DNA of 64,000 nucleotides from Salicibibacter cibarius (GCF_016495725.1 NZ_CP054705.1:3162001-3226000); one strand, 5' to 3'; positions 28,012 through 36,910 are shown, counted from the first letter of the stretch. Notes: generated by a model not told the origin, from the letters alone. Numbers and translations are program-made.

Positions 28012-28176
28012 TTTTATCACCCATTTCCCAGTTATCCACTTAATAATGCCTATCCTTTACACGAATAACAAGAGGAGCTATAATGAACATTGTCTAACAA
28101 TCGGTCGGTAGGCAGATAAATTATAACTCACCTTGATTTTTTTGTAAATACCTTAATGACAAAGAGGGAGCACATC

Positions 28177-28758
28177 ATGGATACGAAAGAGAAAATTTTA
28201 GCAGAGAGCATGGAGCTTTTCGCAATAAATGGCTATGATGGCACATCAATGACAAAAATTGCCGATAAAGTCGGGATTAAAAAACCTTCCTTATACGCAC
28301 ATTATAAAAGCAAAGAAACGTTATTTATTGATGTAACGAGTGCAATGGCGGATAACAACGTCGAATTTGTCAGACGATCCCTTGATGTGCAAGCGCCGGA
28401 TGTAAAAACAGTGTTATATCATTCATTTAAAACACATATTCAAGATTTGATCAGCGATGACGCGAGTAATCAGTTTTATAATCGGTTTATGCATTATCCT
28501 CCGGAAGGATTGGAAAACGAATTAACCGCTTGCGTTGAACAAAGTGAGAAACAAGCAAACAGGCTTTTGGAGAATGTGATCGCTAAAGGTCAGGTGTCAC
28601 AAGAAATAACAAAGGAGCTCGATGCCAAAAGTATGGCGCATACGTATTTCTGTTTAATCGAAGGTCTTGCTGACGAAACCACCGTTTATACGTCCAATGA
28701 AATAGAACGGCATGCCGAATCGGTTTGGATGGTCTTTTGGCGCGGAATCAGGGCTTAA
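28177..28758 (+). CDS. TetR family regulator
   Basis: 193 residues: a helix-turn-helix (about 20-45, TSMTKIADKVGIKKPSLYAH) and a C-terminal ligand domain. ATG 28177 follows GAGGGAG. Its promoter region holds CAATCGGTCGGTAGG, a likely half of its operator. It is convergent with the ABC permease gene next to it, so it may regulate a distant target or itself. Confidence 0.88.
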   Translation: MDTKEKILAESMELFAINGYDGTSMTKIADKVGIKKPSLYAHYKSKETLFIDVTSAMADNNVEFVRRSLDVQAPDVKTVLYHSFKTHIQDLISDDASNQFYNRFMHYPPEGLENELTACVEQSEKQANRLLENVIAKGQVSQEITKELDAKSMAHTYFCLIEGLADETTVYTSNEIERHAESVWMVFWRGIRA

Positions 28759-28791
28759 TGCAGATATAAATCGGTTCCTTATAACCTAATC

Positions 28792-29565
28792 TCATTCGCT
28801 TTTACGGCGTTTAAACAGAAACGTTGCAGTGACCATTGACACAATCAACAATCCGCCAAACCAAGCCATCGTCAACCAATGATTAGAACCAATTGGAGTT
28901 CCAAGCAAAAGTCCACGCAATGTTTCAATCAGCGGGGTCATCGGTTGGTTTTCTGCGAATGCATGGAGCCACGACGGCATAGTCTCGGTTGGTACAAAGG
29001 CGCTGCTCAAATAAGGCAGGAACAACATGGGAAACGTAAGAGCATTCGCCGCTTCCACACTTTTTACGAGTAAACCAAAGACAACAAATGCCCAGCTAAT
29101 CGATACCATGAAAAGAGCCAATACCCCAATCACACCAAACCATTCCAGCCATCCCGCATCTGGCCGGAACCCAATGAGCAAGGCAACGAGAATGGCCACA
29201 GTCGTCGCGATCACATTGCGGACAAAGCCCCCGATAACATGGCCCACCATTAAAGATGAGGGGAGAAGTGGCATGCTGCGGAAGCGCTCAAATAAGCCAC
29301 CGACCATGTCCTGTGTCACGCTAATCGCGATGATCGAACTCCCAAAACCGACACATGTTATGATTACACCGGGAACAACATAATTCACATAATCCGTCCC
29401 TGTCTGAATCGCCCCTCCGAAAACATAGACAAACATAACCATAATGGCTACCGGCAATCCGATTGCCATCACCAGTGACTCTGCTTCTCGAAAAATATGC
29501 TTCAAGCTACGTTTAGACATCGTCCATCCGTCTATTATTGCCCAATACAACTTCGATTCACTCAC
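28792..29565 (-). CDS. ABC-2 exporter permease (DrrB-like)
   Basis: About 257 residues from GTG 29565, which overlaps the ATPase stop and has AAAGGGG upstream. Six hydrophobic segments are visible. The ABC-2 loop GGLFERFRSMPLLPSSLM is typical of daunorubicin-resistance type permeases. The last gene of the TetR-controlled ATPase-permease pair. Confidence 0.85.
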   Translation of the reverse strand: MSESKLYWAIIDGWTMSKRSLKHIFREAESLVMAIGLPVAIMVMFVYVFGGAIQTGTDYVNYVVPGVIITCVGFGSSIIAISVTQDMVGGLFERFRSMPLLPSSLMVGHVIGGFVRNVIATTVAILVALLIGFRPDAGWLEWFGVIGVLALFMVSISWAFVVFGLLVKSVEAANALTFPMLFLPYLSSAFVPTETMPSWLHAFAENQPMTPLIETLRGLLLGTPIGSNHWLTMAWFGGLLIVSMVTATFLFKRRKSE

Positions 29566-30502
29566 TGACAACAGCCCCTTTCTTATCATCACTTGTGATT
29601 TCCATGAACACATCGTCCAGTGTCGGATGACGGAAGGCAAAAGATACCGGTTCTGTGCCGTATTCATGCAATGTGTTCAACAGCCCGCGCATATTCTGCG
29701 GTGAACCTTCCGTTGTAACGATAACACTCCATTCATTTACATCCATTTGGCCACCCAAAAGATCCCGAGCTTTACGACACGATGCCATATCAGAAAAAGT
29801 GAACGCCACCTTTTCTTCTCCGACGATGCGTTTTAACTCTTCAGCCGTGCCCTCTTCGACAATTTTACCTTCGCTAATAACCGCAATTTTGTCTGCAAGC
29901 TGATCGGCCTCTTCCAAATATTGCGTTGTTAAAAAGATCGTTACACCGCTCTCTGCAAGCCTCTGGATCATGTGCCACATACTCTTCCGACTGCGTGGAT
30001 CCAGTCCGGTTGTCGGCTCATCAAGGAAGATGACATCCGGATCTGCGATCAGGCTGATAGCAATATCGAGCCTGCGGCGCATCCCGCCGGAATAGGATTG
30101 GACACGTTTTTTAGCCGCTTTTTGCAAATCAAATTGTTCCAATAGCTCTGCAGCGCGCTTTTTTACCGTCTTGCGGTCAAGATGATTTAATCGACCCATC
30201 ATCAGCAGATTTTCTTCTCCTGTTAATAACCCATCTACTGCAGCATACTGACCGGTTAAACTGATCATTTTTTTAACAGAAGTAGACTCACGATTTGTAT
30301 CGTATCCGCCAATGGTTGCGACACCCCCGTCTGCTTTCATTAAGGTCGATAAAATACGAACCATCGTCGTTTTCCCCGCGCCATTCTCTCCTAGTAACGC
30401 AAAAATGGATCCTTTTGTTACTTCAAAATTGATGCCATCTAAAACCGTTTTCTTCCCGTAACTTTTCTTTATATTTTTCACCGAAATAACAGGATCGAGC
30501 AT
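29558..30502 (-). CDS. ABC exporter ATP-binding protein (DrrA-like)
   Basis: 314 residues with Walker A GENGAGKTT, signature YSGGMRRRLDIA, Walker B VIFLDEPTTGLD and H-switch LTTQYLEEAD. The C-terminal about 90-residue extension is the DrrA type. ATG 30502 follows AAAGGGG and is chosen over an upstream in-frame codon. Two TetR-type operators lie just upstream. Confidence 0.92.
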   Translation of the reverse strand: MLDPVISVKNIKKSYGKKTVLDGINFEVTKGSIFALLGENGAGKTTMVRILSTLMKADGGVATIGGYDTNRESTSVKKMISLTGQYAAVDGLLTGEENLLMMGRLNHLDRKTVKKRAAELLEQFDLQKAAKKRVQSYSGGMRRRLDIAISLIADPDVIFLDEPTTGLDPRSRKSMWHMIQRLAESGVTIFLTTQYLEEADQLADKIAVISEGKIVEEGTAEELKRIVGEEKVAFTFSDMASCRKARDLLGGQMDVNEWSVIVTTEGSPQNMRGLLNTLHEYGTEPVSFAFRHPTLDDVFMEITSDDKKGAVVSE

Positions 30503-30523
30503 AAAATCGTCCCCTTTCAATTT

Positions 30524-30581
30524 TTGATTGATTAAATCAGTCAATTTTAAGGCAGGAAATTTGATTGACTTAATCAGTCAA
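30524..30581. promoter_or_regulatory. Two TetR-type operators before the ATPase gene
   Basis: Dyads TTGATTGATT-a-AATCAGTCAA (30524-30544) and TTGATTGACT-t-AATCAGTCAA (30561-30581) start 37 bases apart. A third related dyad precedes the tetR gene itself at 31259-31279. This pattern ties the regulator to the exporter. Confidence 0.75.
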
Positions 30582-30627
30582 TATAAGGATACAGGTGTTT
30601 TTTTAATATGTCAATCTTTTTTAAGGA

Positions 30628-31239
30628 TTACCGTGCCGAGATCATCCGTGAAAGGATTTCAACCTTCCATTCAGTGTTTTCTTTCCAAAATGACGGATCA
30701 TCCGCCATAATACCGGATAGGACAGTTAAATAAATGCCCAACAGCTCTTCAGTATCCCCTTGAATGATCTCTCCGAATTTCTGTCCTTCACGAAATATAG
30801 GGGATAATGCTTCTATGTAAAATTGCCCTGCATTGTTCACAAGTTCATTTATATGATCAGGTAATCCATTTGTTTCATTTAAATGTTGCATAATCCGAAA
30901 AACTGATTGAGTTACCCACCTATCGCTTTCTGAAAATGCGAATTGAGTAAACGCTTTGATTTTTTCCAGAGGGCTTTTTCCGCTTTCATTCAGATCATTA
31001 AAAACTTGTGTTGCCCTATTTTCTTCGGTTCCCCATTCTATACTCTCATACAGTATTTCATCTTTTGAATCAAAATAATGATAGACCAATCCATGACTCA
31101 CTTTCGCTTCTTTTGCAATCATGCTTATTTTCGTGAGTTTAACCCCATTATCCGCAAACACTTTCAAAGCGGCACGCATGATTTGTTCTTTTCGCTCCGC
31201 TTTTTTCTGATTTAATTGATTCTCATTTAAAGGTGCCAT
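30628..31239 (-). CDS. TetR family regulator of the adjacent exporter
   Basis: 203 residues. The helix-turn-helix is KISMIAKEAKVSHGLVYHYF (about 37-56) and the C-terminal part is all-helical. ATG 31239 follows AAGGAGGATATT. It is in line with and upstream of the ATPase-permease genes. The shared 21-bp dyads in both promoters indicate autoregulation and control of the exporter. Confidence 0.9.
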   Translation of the reverse strand: MAPLNENQLNQKKAERKEQIMRAALKVFADNGVKLTKISMIAKEAKVSHGLVYHYFDSKDEILYESIEWGTEENRATQVFNDLNESGKSPLEKIKAFTQFAFSESDRWVTQSVFRIMQHLNETNGLPDHINELVNNAGQFYIEALSPIFREGQKFGEIIQGDTEELLGIYLTVLSGIMADDPSFWKENTEWKVEILSRMISAR

Positions 31240-31258
31240 AATATCCTCCTTGTATATT

Positions 31259-31279
31259 TTGATTGAATCATTCAGTCTA
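31259..31279. promoter_or_regulatory. Operator before tetR
   Basis: TTGATTGAAT-c-ATTCAGTCTA matches the operators at 30524-30581 at most positions and lies 20 bases before the tetR start. Confidence 0.65.
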
Positions 31280-31328
31280 TTTAAGAGTAGAGCTTATCCA
31301 GAATAGAGTCAAGTCATAATTTGCGTGA

Positions 31329-31490
31329 AGTATCCGGATATACAACTCCCCCACACTTCTATATACTCACCACATTATTGAATTACAGGCTACACAAGCC
31401 ATCGATGTTGCTGAATTCGCACAATCATCTGGATTAAAAGAGATGGAAAACATGGCAATACAAATGCTTGGGTTAAATGACGTTCAATAA
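31329..31490 (+). pseudogene. Possible 3' gene remnant
   Basis: An open frame without a start ends in TAA at 31488-31490. Its last 34 codons read like a protein tail (AIDVAEFAQSSGLKEMENMA). The surrounding 31280-31717 contains nothing else I can support. It may be the end of a gene lost by deletion. Confidence 0.2.
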
Positions 31491-31717
31491 TATGAGATCA
31501 CGGTGTCAAGCATTTATCTTTGTGAGAGTAGAGGTATGACCGAAGAATCTCCTGTAATGGAAGTGGAGGAACAGCCCCAAGTCTAACGAATGGAACGATG
31601 GGTCTTTCCAAGCGTCGGGGAGGAATGTGTGATTTTACACAGCGCGAGCTTTCAGGCAAGATTTTTCTATTTGGACGGTAGTTTTCTCTCGTCTGAAGGT
31701 AACGAGGACCTTATCAT

Positions 31718-31937
31718 CTAGTGGTCTATATCAGAAGTTCTTTCCAAAATTATTATTCACATATCTCCCGATGCTTTGAAGACTGTTCGGGATCAAAAAC
31801 TGCATTTTGAGTCCTCGGTTGACAGATCTGAGGACTGAGCAGGGCTTAAAAATGCATTTTGAGTCCTCGGTTGCCATGGTTGACCATCATTTGGCTGGAT
31901 TTTTGTGCAGAAAAGCATTTTTGAAACGTTCCACTAG
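31718..31937. mobile_element. MITE-like element with CTAG ends, enclosing a 52-bp array
   Basis: The left end CTAGTGGTCTATATCAGAAG and the reverse complement of the right end CTAGTGGAACGTTTCAAAAA are related inverted repeats, like those at 1329-1597. Inside, GAAGACTG/GAGGACTG (31778, 31830) and GCATTTTGAGTCCTCGG (31802, 31854) recur at exactly 52. AGTCCTC / GAGGACT forms the palindrome. No ORF. Confidence 0.6.
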
Positions 31938-32091
31938 TACATATCATTAGATGGAACGCGGAGCGCGGGGTAACTTGCACGCTCCGTGTGGAGCAAGGAA
32001 AAAGCTGGAGATCACTTCAAAGGCTTATCTATTACTGACTTTAATGGAACAAAAGTTATACAGCAAGCGGGTCGTTGAATAGGCATAAACA

Positions 32092-32123
32092 CATTTCACC
32101 TCTTGTTAACAAGAGGTGAAATG
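32092..32123. repeat. Perfect 32-bp palindrome
   Basis: Arms CATTTCACCTCTTGTT and AACAAGAGGTGAAATG are perfectly complementary with no loop. It lies eight bases after the stop of the 50-aa ORF, so it may act as a terminator stem (no T run) or a protein-binding site. Confidence 0.6.
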
Positions 32124-32131
32124 ACAGGGAT

Positions 32132-32284
32132 TTAACCTTCTCGATCTTTAAATATTGCCTCAACCAGTCTTGAAAATTCATCCACTTGCTCTGTAACTAA
32201 GAAAACAGGCAGGAGTAAAACAGCCATGAAAAGAGCAGAACCAGTCAGCATAAACCTCACAGCAATGGTTTTAAGTAACCGCAT
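32132..32284 (-). CDS. Small membrane protein (50 aa) divergent from the fluoride operon
   Basis: ATG 32284 follows AAAGGGGGAG, a strong ribosome site. The product starts MRLLKTIAVRFMLTGSALFM, continues hydrophobic to about residue 30 and ends in an acidic/basic tail. It is divergent from the fluoride riboswitch promoter. Family not recognised; a link to fluoride is only positional. Confidence 0.55.
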   Translation of the reverse strand: MRLLKTIAVRFMLTGSALFMAVLLLPVFLVTEQVDEFSRLVEAIFKDREG

Positions 32285-32419
32285 TTTCTCTCCCCCTTTA
32301 ATTATTGAAGATTATACGCTCATTTTCAAAGAATGCAAAGATTTTTTTAAAAACAAAGTATGTCCTTTTGTCGCGACCGACGTGAATCGAGAAATAATGA
32401 TCGGACCCTTTTCCCCCAT

Positions 32420-32448
32420 TTGACATTCCTCGATGACAAGTTTAAGAT
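32420..32448 (+). promoter_or_regulatory. Promoter of the fluoride riboswitch operon
   Basis: TTGACA and TAAGAT are 17 bases apart, ending 19 bases before the aptamer. Confidence 0.7.
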
Positions 32449-32466
32449 GTTACTCAATCATTACAT

Positions 32467-32517
32467 AGGCGATGGAGTTCGCCATAACTGCCGTTTCGCA
32501 GCGGCTAATGACTCCTG
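32467..32517 (+). ncRNA. Fluoride riboswitch (crcB motif)
   Basis: The aptamer reads AGGCGATGGAGTTCGCCATA, then an AACTGCCG..CAGCGG stem, then CTAATGACTCCTG. This matches the crcB RNA consensus (GGCGATG-G-GTTCGCC, TAATGACTCCT). It lies 63 bases before the first Fluc gene. Fluoride binding would stop formation of the terminator that reuses ACTCCTG. Confidence 0.93.
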
Positions 32518-32560
32518 GCGGTCACTTTTGGGTGCGTTCTGTCAGGAGTTTTATTTATTT
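32511..32560 (+). terminator. Riboswitch-controlled terminator
   Basis: ACTCCTG (32511-32517, the aptamer 3' edge) pairs with CAGGAGT (32543-32549), followed by a T-rich tract. Overlap of aptamer and terminator arm gives the on-switch. Confidence 0.8.
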
Positions 32561-32580
32561 GAATCGGAGCGTCTATAAAT

Positions 32581-32958
32581 ATGAAATGGAAAACGATATG
32601 TTCAATAGGAATCGGGGGAGCCCTGGGGACTTTATGTCGTTATGTACTTAATATATGGACCACCTATCCCTTAGGTACACTTATTGAAAATTTGCTCGCT
32701 AGTTTTTTGTTAGGAGGAATTACTGGTTGGTTTCTCATTAGGAAAGCTCCTGATTGGTTAAAGGCGGGTTTAGGCATGGGGTTTTTAGGATCGTTCTCCA
32801 CAATGTCAACTCTGGCGGCGGAGACGGTTTTTTTACTCCAATATGAAGTCATTTTCTCCCTCATTTATCTCGTCACTTCTTTTTTTGGAGGTGTTGGGCT
32901 TGCTTTGGTTGGCATGATGCTTGGGAGGTGGATTGGAGATACCAACCCTTGCTCATAA
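32581..32958 (+). CDS. crcB: Fluoride channel subunit Fluc/CrcB 1
   Basis: 125 residues and four hydrophobic segments. Fluc exports F- through a dual-topology dimer. GGALGTLCRY is at about 11-20, and the pore motif GFLGSFSTMSTLAAE has the conserved phenylalanine and the polar track. It is followed 24 bases later by a second crcB. Gram-positive bacteria with two copies usually form heterodimers of opposite topology. Confidence 0.95.
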   Translation: MKWKTICSIGIGGALGTLCRYVLNIWTTYPLGTLIENLLASFLLGGITGWFLIRKAPDWLKAGLGMGFLGSFSTMSTLAAETVFLLQYEVIFSLIYLVTSFFGGVGLALVGMMLGRWIGDTNPCS

Positions 32959-32982
32959 ACTCGGAAGGGGGATCAATCATCC

Positions 32983-33366
32983 ATGGACCTATTTATTCTT
33001 TCTGTCAGTGGAGGGCTAGGAGCAATCGTTCGGTATTTGGTTGGAAATATCATCATGGAAAAATATCCGGACCCTCCTATTCCCATGGCCATGTTGAGCG
33101 TGAATATCCTGGGCGCCCTTGGATTAGGCCTTTTTTATGGTGCTTATTTTCGTTACATCCCTATGGACGCTTATGATAACCTCTGGTTTCTCGCTTTAGG
33201 CATTGGCTTTTTTGGAGCTTTTACAACGTTTTCTACGTTTAGCATGGAAGCATTGGAACTTTTTCGCAAAAAATCCTATCAGAGATTGGTTTGGTATGTT
33301 GCTATCTCTCTTTTGGGCAGTATTGTCATGTTTAGTGTAGGGTATGGCTTAGGGTTATGGATTTAA
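32983..33366 (+). CDS. crcB: Fluoride channel subunit Fluc/CrcB 2
   Basis: 127 residues, four hydrophobic segments, GGLGAIVRYLVGN and the pore motif GFFGAFTTFSTFSMEAL. It lies in one transcript with the first subunit under the fluoride riboswitch. AAGGGGG precedes ATG 32983 at rather long spacing. Confidence 0.95.
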   Translation: MDLFILSVSGGLGAIVRYLVGNIIMEKYPDPPIPMAMLSVNILGALGLGLFYGAYFRYIPMDAYDNLWFLALGIGFFGAFTTFSTFSMEALELFRKKSYQRLVWYVAISLLGSIVMFSVGYGLGLWI

Positions 33367-33425
33367 TAGTGAACAAACGAGGTGTCGATTCGATTGAGCT
33401 ACGGAAGGGTTTTTCGCTGTAAAAT

Positions 33426-33645
33426 AACTAAGTTTTTGCCAAAGGTAGCATATGAGAAAGGAATACCAATGTGTTCGCATCGAGGTTCCAATGAACTCAC
33501 CACATAGAAATGGCGGTAGCATTTTCAGGAAAGTAATCTCTTTCTGCTTGCCTATTACGTGTGACAACACCTCCTTCCCATTTTGACATGACAAATGTCA
33601 AGGGACAGTCAACGAGATGCCACCGCCTTATCCTAGTTTTGTTCT
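33426..33645. pseudogene. Decayed copy of the type I toxin-antitoxin cassette
   Basis: It aligns with 44990-45320: the same leader with TTGACAT/ATGTCAA hairpin and GGAAGGAGGTG ribosome site (minus strand), the same GGCGGTGG/CCGCC end repeats and the same AAGTAATC stem. The toxin ORF is missing. Sequence jumps from CACACGT to AATAGGC, which in the intact copy flank the ORF. The region matching the antitoxin -10 (TATAAT) reads CATATG. The rest of 33367-33706 shows nothing else. Confidence 0.65.
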
Positions 33646-33706
33646 CTTTTCAAACACCCAGAACCCCCCCACTTCAAATAGATGGGGGGTTCATAACGCC
33701 CGACTC

Positions 33707-34765
33707 CTATATTCTTGATACGATGTCCAGATATCGATCAACATAGACATCTTGATTATAGTTACGTTGAATCGTGGATAGGGCATTTTTAATTATCGTA
33801 TGGCGAAACGAGGCATCTGTTAACAATTTCTCTACACAGCCGGTGCCTTTCTTTATATTACCTAGCTCATAAAGCATGCCGTTAAATTGATGCGAAATGA
33901 TCTCATTTTTGCCTGGTTTATCTGAACTGACAACCGGACATTGGCATGCCATCGGTTCCAAAATCGAATTCCCTAATCCTTCACGTATCGATGTTGACAA
34001 TACACATCCCCCCGAATCAGCAATCGTGGAATACACTTCCGGCATATTTTCATTGGGTACATGAATGACTTTATAGTTTACATGATTTTTTTTACATGTC
34101 TCATGCAATTCTTGTAAATCACTAGATGTTTTTGGATTACTTACAAACCAAGCTTCGACTTGGTGTTCACTTTCTATATTTCGGAATATTTTAATAAATT
34201 CTTTCCAGTTCTTTTGCGTGGTTATTCTTCCAACAAATGCAATGACAGCGTGGTCTTTTTGAGGTTTAGGAGTTTCTTTCCAGACTTTTTTAGCGTCATT
34301 TATATAATAAAACAGTGAATCAACCGTATTTCCATCTACAAATATAGGGATGTCCTCTCGGAAATAGGGCCTCACCAATGGGACGATGTAATGCGCTATA
34401 CAAATAATGGCATCGACAGACTTGCTGATATTCTTTTTACTCACTTGTTTTTCAGCTCCTGTTGTCCAACCCCGGAGTTCATATACCTTCTTTCCTTTGT
34501 AGCTGCTTGGCAAGTGTTTCATATAATTAAGGGAGTACACGAAAATAATACAATCATAATTCCCCCTTGTCACTCGCTCCTGAAAGTCTTTAACTCTATT
34601 CGAATGATAATGCCGAATATTTTTAAACATTTTTGCACCGTCACCGCGATACAAGAAAAACACTTCGGCTTCAATCCCTTTTTTTCGAAAAGCATTGATG
34701 CGACTTCGTGTTGTGCTCACTACTCCGCCATCTGTTGATTTATTAATGACATATAGAATTTTCAT
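33707..34765 (-). CDS. Glycosyltransferase (GT4-like)
   Basis: 352 residues with a GT-B fold. The N-terminus KILYVINKSTDGGVVSTTRS and the C-terminal donor-binding EGLGNSILEPMACQCPVVSS (E-x7-E) are typical of GT4, retaining transferases. It probably acts in the cytosol on cell-surface glycan or teichoic acid precursors together with the next gene. A GC hairpin (GAACCCCCC..GGGGGGTTC, 33661-33693) lies after the stop. Confidence 0.82.
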   Translation of the reverse strand: MKILYVINKSTDGGVVSTTRSRINAFRKKGIEAEVFFLYRGDGAKMFKNIRHYHSNRVKDFQERVTRGNYDCIIFVYSLNYMKHLPSSYKGKKVYELRGWTTGAEKQVSKKNISKSVDAIICIAHYIVPLVRPYFREDIPIFVDGNTVDSLFYYINDAKKVWKETPKPQKDHAVIAFVGRITTQKNWKEFIKIFRNIESEHQVEAWFVSNPKTSSDLQELHETCKKNHVNYKVIHVPNENMPEVYSTIADSGGCVLSTSIREGLGNSILEPMACQCPVVSSDKPGKNEIISHQFNGMLYELGNIKKGTGCVEKLLTDASFRHTIIKNALSTIQRNYNQDVYVDRYLDIVSRI

Positions 34766-34805
34766 CTTCTATCTTCCTTTACAGCCTATTTCTTCTCTCC
34801 ATGAC

Positions 34806-35732
34806 CTATATCGCTGTAAAAAAGTCTTCCCATTCCTTCCAGCACACGTCCCACGTCCATTGGTCAAGAATGGTCTGTCGTATTGACCTTCCCATCGATT
34901 TGCGTTGACCAGGATTTTTCATTAAATAAAGAAGCGCCTCCCGAATGGCACTCGCGTTTCGCTGAATAATGATGCCATTTTCATATGACTTGATAACCTC
35001 AGGAACAATCCCTACCTGCGTGGAAATAATTGGGATCCCACAAGCACCTGCCTCTAGAACTGGTAAGGGAATGTGCTCAGACTCACTAGAACAAATAAAG
35101 CAATCCAATCCTTGATAAAATTCAACCATTTTATCTCTTGAAACATTATTTTTGGTAAATGTTCGAATATCCAGTTTCATGTCTAAGCCTTTTATTGCTG
35201 ATAAGACGATATCATATCCTTTCAATTTACGATGGAGATGCCCGTCTATTCGGCCTACCCAGCCTACGGTAAAAGTAGGTTGCCTTGTATTGTCTGTTGA
35301 TGGTTTAAATAGATTTTCATTAATTCCCGTACGCGTTTTATAAATGGGACGATACTTGTTGAATTGTTGAACAAATTCATTTGAAACAGTATTAACACCA
35401 CGCAGATTCGTAAAAAAATCGAGAAATTCCTTTTTATACGTATCTTTATTTACTTTATAACGATTAAACTGCCGTGAAGATGTGATTCCGGCGGCCAATT
35501 TGTTTACAGGAATACCTTTTTGATGGAGGCTTTTTGCAATCAATACGGACATCGCGTAAATAATGTCATATTGATCATTATCTTTAGCCGTTAGCTGGTC
35601 ACGGTATTTCAAGTCAAATTGAAGATGACTAGACGGCAAAGCCATCATCTCCTTTGCACGATGATGAAATGCCCACCCAGGGTGATCAGCGACCAATAAA
35701 ATCTTTCGCACCTTCCCCATTGCATGTTCCAT
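34806..35732 (-). CDS. Glycosyltransferase (GT4-like)
   Basis: 308 residues. It has a GT-B C-terminal half with TVGWVGRIDGHLHRKLKGYD and ESEHIPLPVLEAGACGIPII (E-x7-E). Shorter than most GT4 enzymes. It is upstream of and in line with the other glycosyltransferase, 40 bases apart, so both likely build the same polymer. Acceptor unknown. Confidence 0.8.
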   Translation of the reverse strand: MEHAMGKVRKILLVADHPGWAFHHRAKEMMALPSSHLQFDLKYRDQLTAKDNDQYDIIYAMSVLIAKSLHQKGIPVNKLAAGITSSRQFNRYKVNKDTYKKEFLDFFTNLRGVNTVSNEFVQQFNKYRPIYKTRTGINENLFKPSTDNTRQPTFTVGWVGRIDGHLHRKLKGYDIVLSAIKGLDMKLDIRTFTKNNVSRDKMVEFYQGLDCFICSSESEHIPLPVLEAGACGIPIISTQVGIVPEVIKSYENGIIIQRNASAIREALLYLMKNPGQRKSMGRSIRQTILDQWTWDVCWKEWEDFFTAI

Positions 35733-35936
35733 ACGAATCAGTCCGTTCTTTAAATCAGATGATATACAGATATTTCATTTTATTCCCCATGCCATCAAAA
35801 TGTTATAGGTGCAGGTGCAAAATTCGTCTATTTTTTCCCACATTTCATTTGCTTAACGAAACAACCATGCTGCTAAGTACAGAGAAATATCAATTTCTAT
35901 TCCCGGATAGATAGATGACAGGATCAATGGTTCTTA

Positions 35937-36025
35937 GAAACTTGGTTTTTCGTCAAGCTTTTATGGCTAAAACCTTAGTTGCACTTATGTAGGTAAGAAC
36001 GTTGATTTATACTTCCTCACCTACC
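35937..36025. repeat. IS200/IS605-like left-end relic
   Basis: ACTTGG..TCAAG hairpin, TTTATGGCTAAAACC, then CACTTATGTAGGTAAGAACG and TTGATTTATACTTCC. It aligns with 61880-61972 and partly with 22322-22465. A bare copy of the hairpin (ACTTGGCTTTTCGCCAAG) lies at 36404-36421. Confidence 0.45.
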
Positions 36026-36131
36026 AATAAAAAATACGATGGTCCCTATCAAGACATTTCAGAAAGTCAAGGGAAAGGTTCCTATTATGTTTAGTTGCGA
36101 TCAGCGTTGCTTGGCGTGAATTTTTACCGCT

Positions 36132-36310
36132 GACCGAATACCAATGACATGATTAGTGACCCTTCGAGCGTGTTTTTATCGCTGTTCGGGTGTTAATGAC
36201 TCAATTAGTGGCCCATGGAGCGCGGATTCATCTCTGTTCGGGTGCTAATGACTCGGTTAGTGACCCTTTAACTCGGTTTTCACTGCTGTTCGGGTCCTAA
36301 CTCGCAATTG
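36132..36310. repeat. 52-bp periodic palindromic array (3-4 units)
   Basis: GTTCGGGT starts at 36184, 36236 and 36288, with a divergent unit (GACCGAAT) at 36132, all exactly 52 apart. The palindrome is GGGTnnTAA..TTAGTGACCC, different from the CGGTCGCCATG type. The rest of the 35733-36860 gap holds the relic above and short open frames without ribosome sites. Confidence 0.8.
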
Positions 36311-36864
36311 TACGCCTCCGTTCGAGCGGAAAAACTGCCGGCTCTCACGCCCGAAATGCGCGCAACCAAGTTTCCATTATAGCCTCTAAAAAATTCGAAA
36401 ACTTGGCTTTTCGCCAAGGAGTTCAGGTATCAGTTCTCCCCCAACGGAGATTAACCCTTTTCGATCATTATGAGAGCCACTGGAAGCCTATTAGCTGGCG
36501 ACACTCCAATATCTTCCATCATCCATGAGGGCAACAGATGCGGATCGATTGTGTTGGGCATGTATAATCAATCCAAGAAGGCTCGTTCCGCACCTGTTTG
36601 GGGTTCTGTCATCAAACCAAGTTGTAATATTCTTTGCAGCTGTCAACACCTCAAATCCTCAAAGACAACAATCGTTTAGTGATCAACCAACTGTCTCGAT
36701 ATATTTTGAGCGGCATCTCTTCGTTTATTGGACATTCGTTCATGCCGTTATGCGAGCAACTATACAGCCTTTTTACTTTTCAACCGAAACCCAGCCATTG
36801 CTTGTTTTTTTATGAGGTTATCACCATTACCCCAACGACGGCGTTCTCATTTTACACATACTTC

Positions 36865-36910
36865 TTGACGGCAACCATCTTCTTTGTCATTATAGTGAGT
36901 GATTACTCAC
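36865..36910 (+). promoter_or_regulatory. Promoter and TetR-type operator
   Basis: TTGACG and CATTAT lie 17 bases apart, overlapped by the perfect dyad GTGAGT-gatt-ACTCAC (36895-36910). It precedes the ATPase gene; the TetR encoded at 39576-40199 is the nearest candidate binder. Confidence 0.7.

Noticed and set aside
33355-33594. 79-codon minus-strand ORF near crcB
   Set aside because: It is the fusion frame created when the toxin ORF was deleted from the decayed toxin-antitoxin copy; not a family protein.
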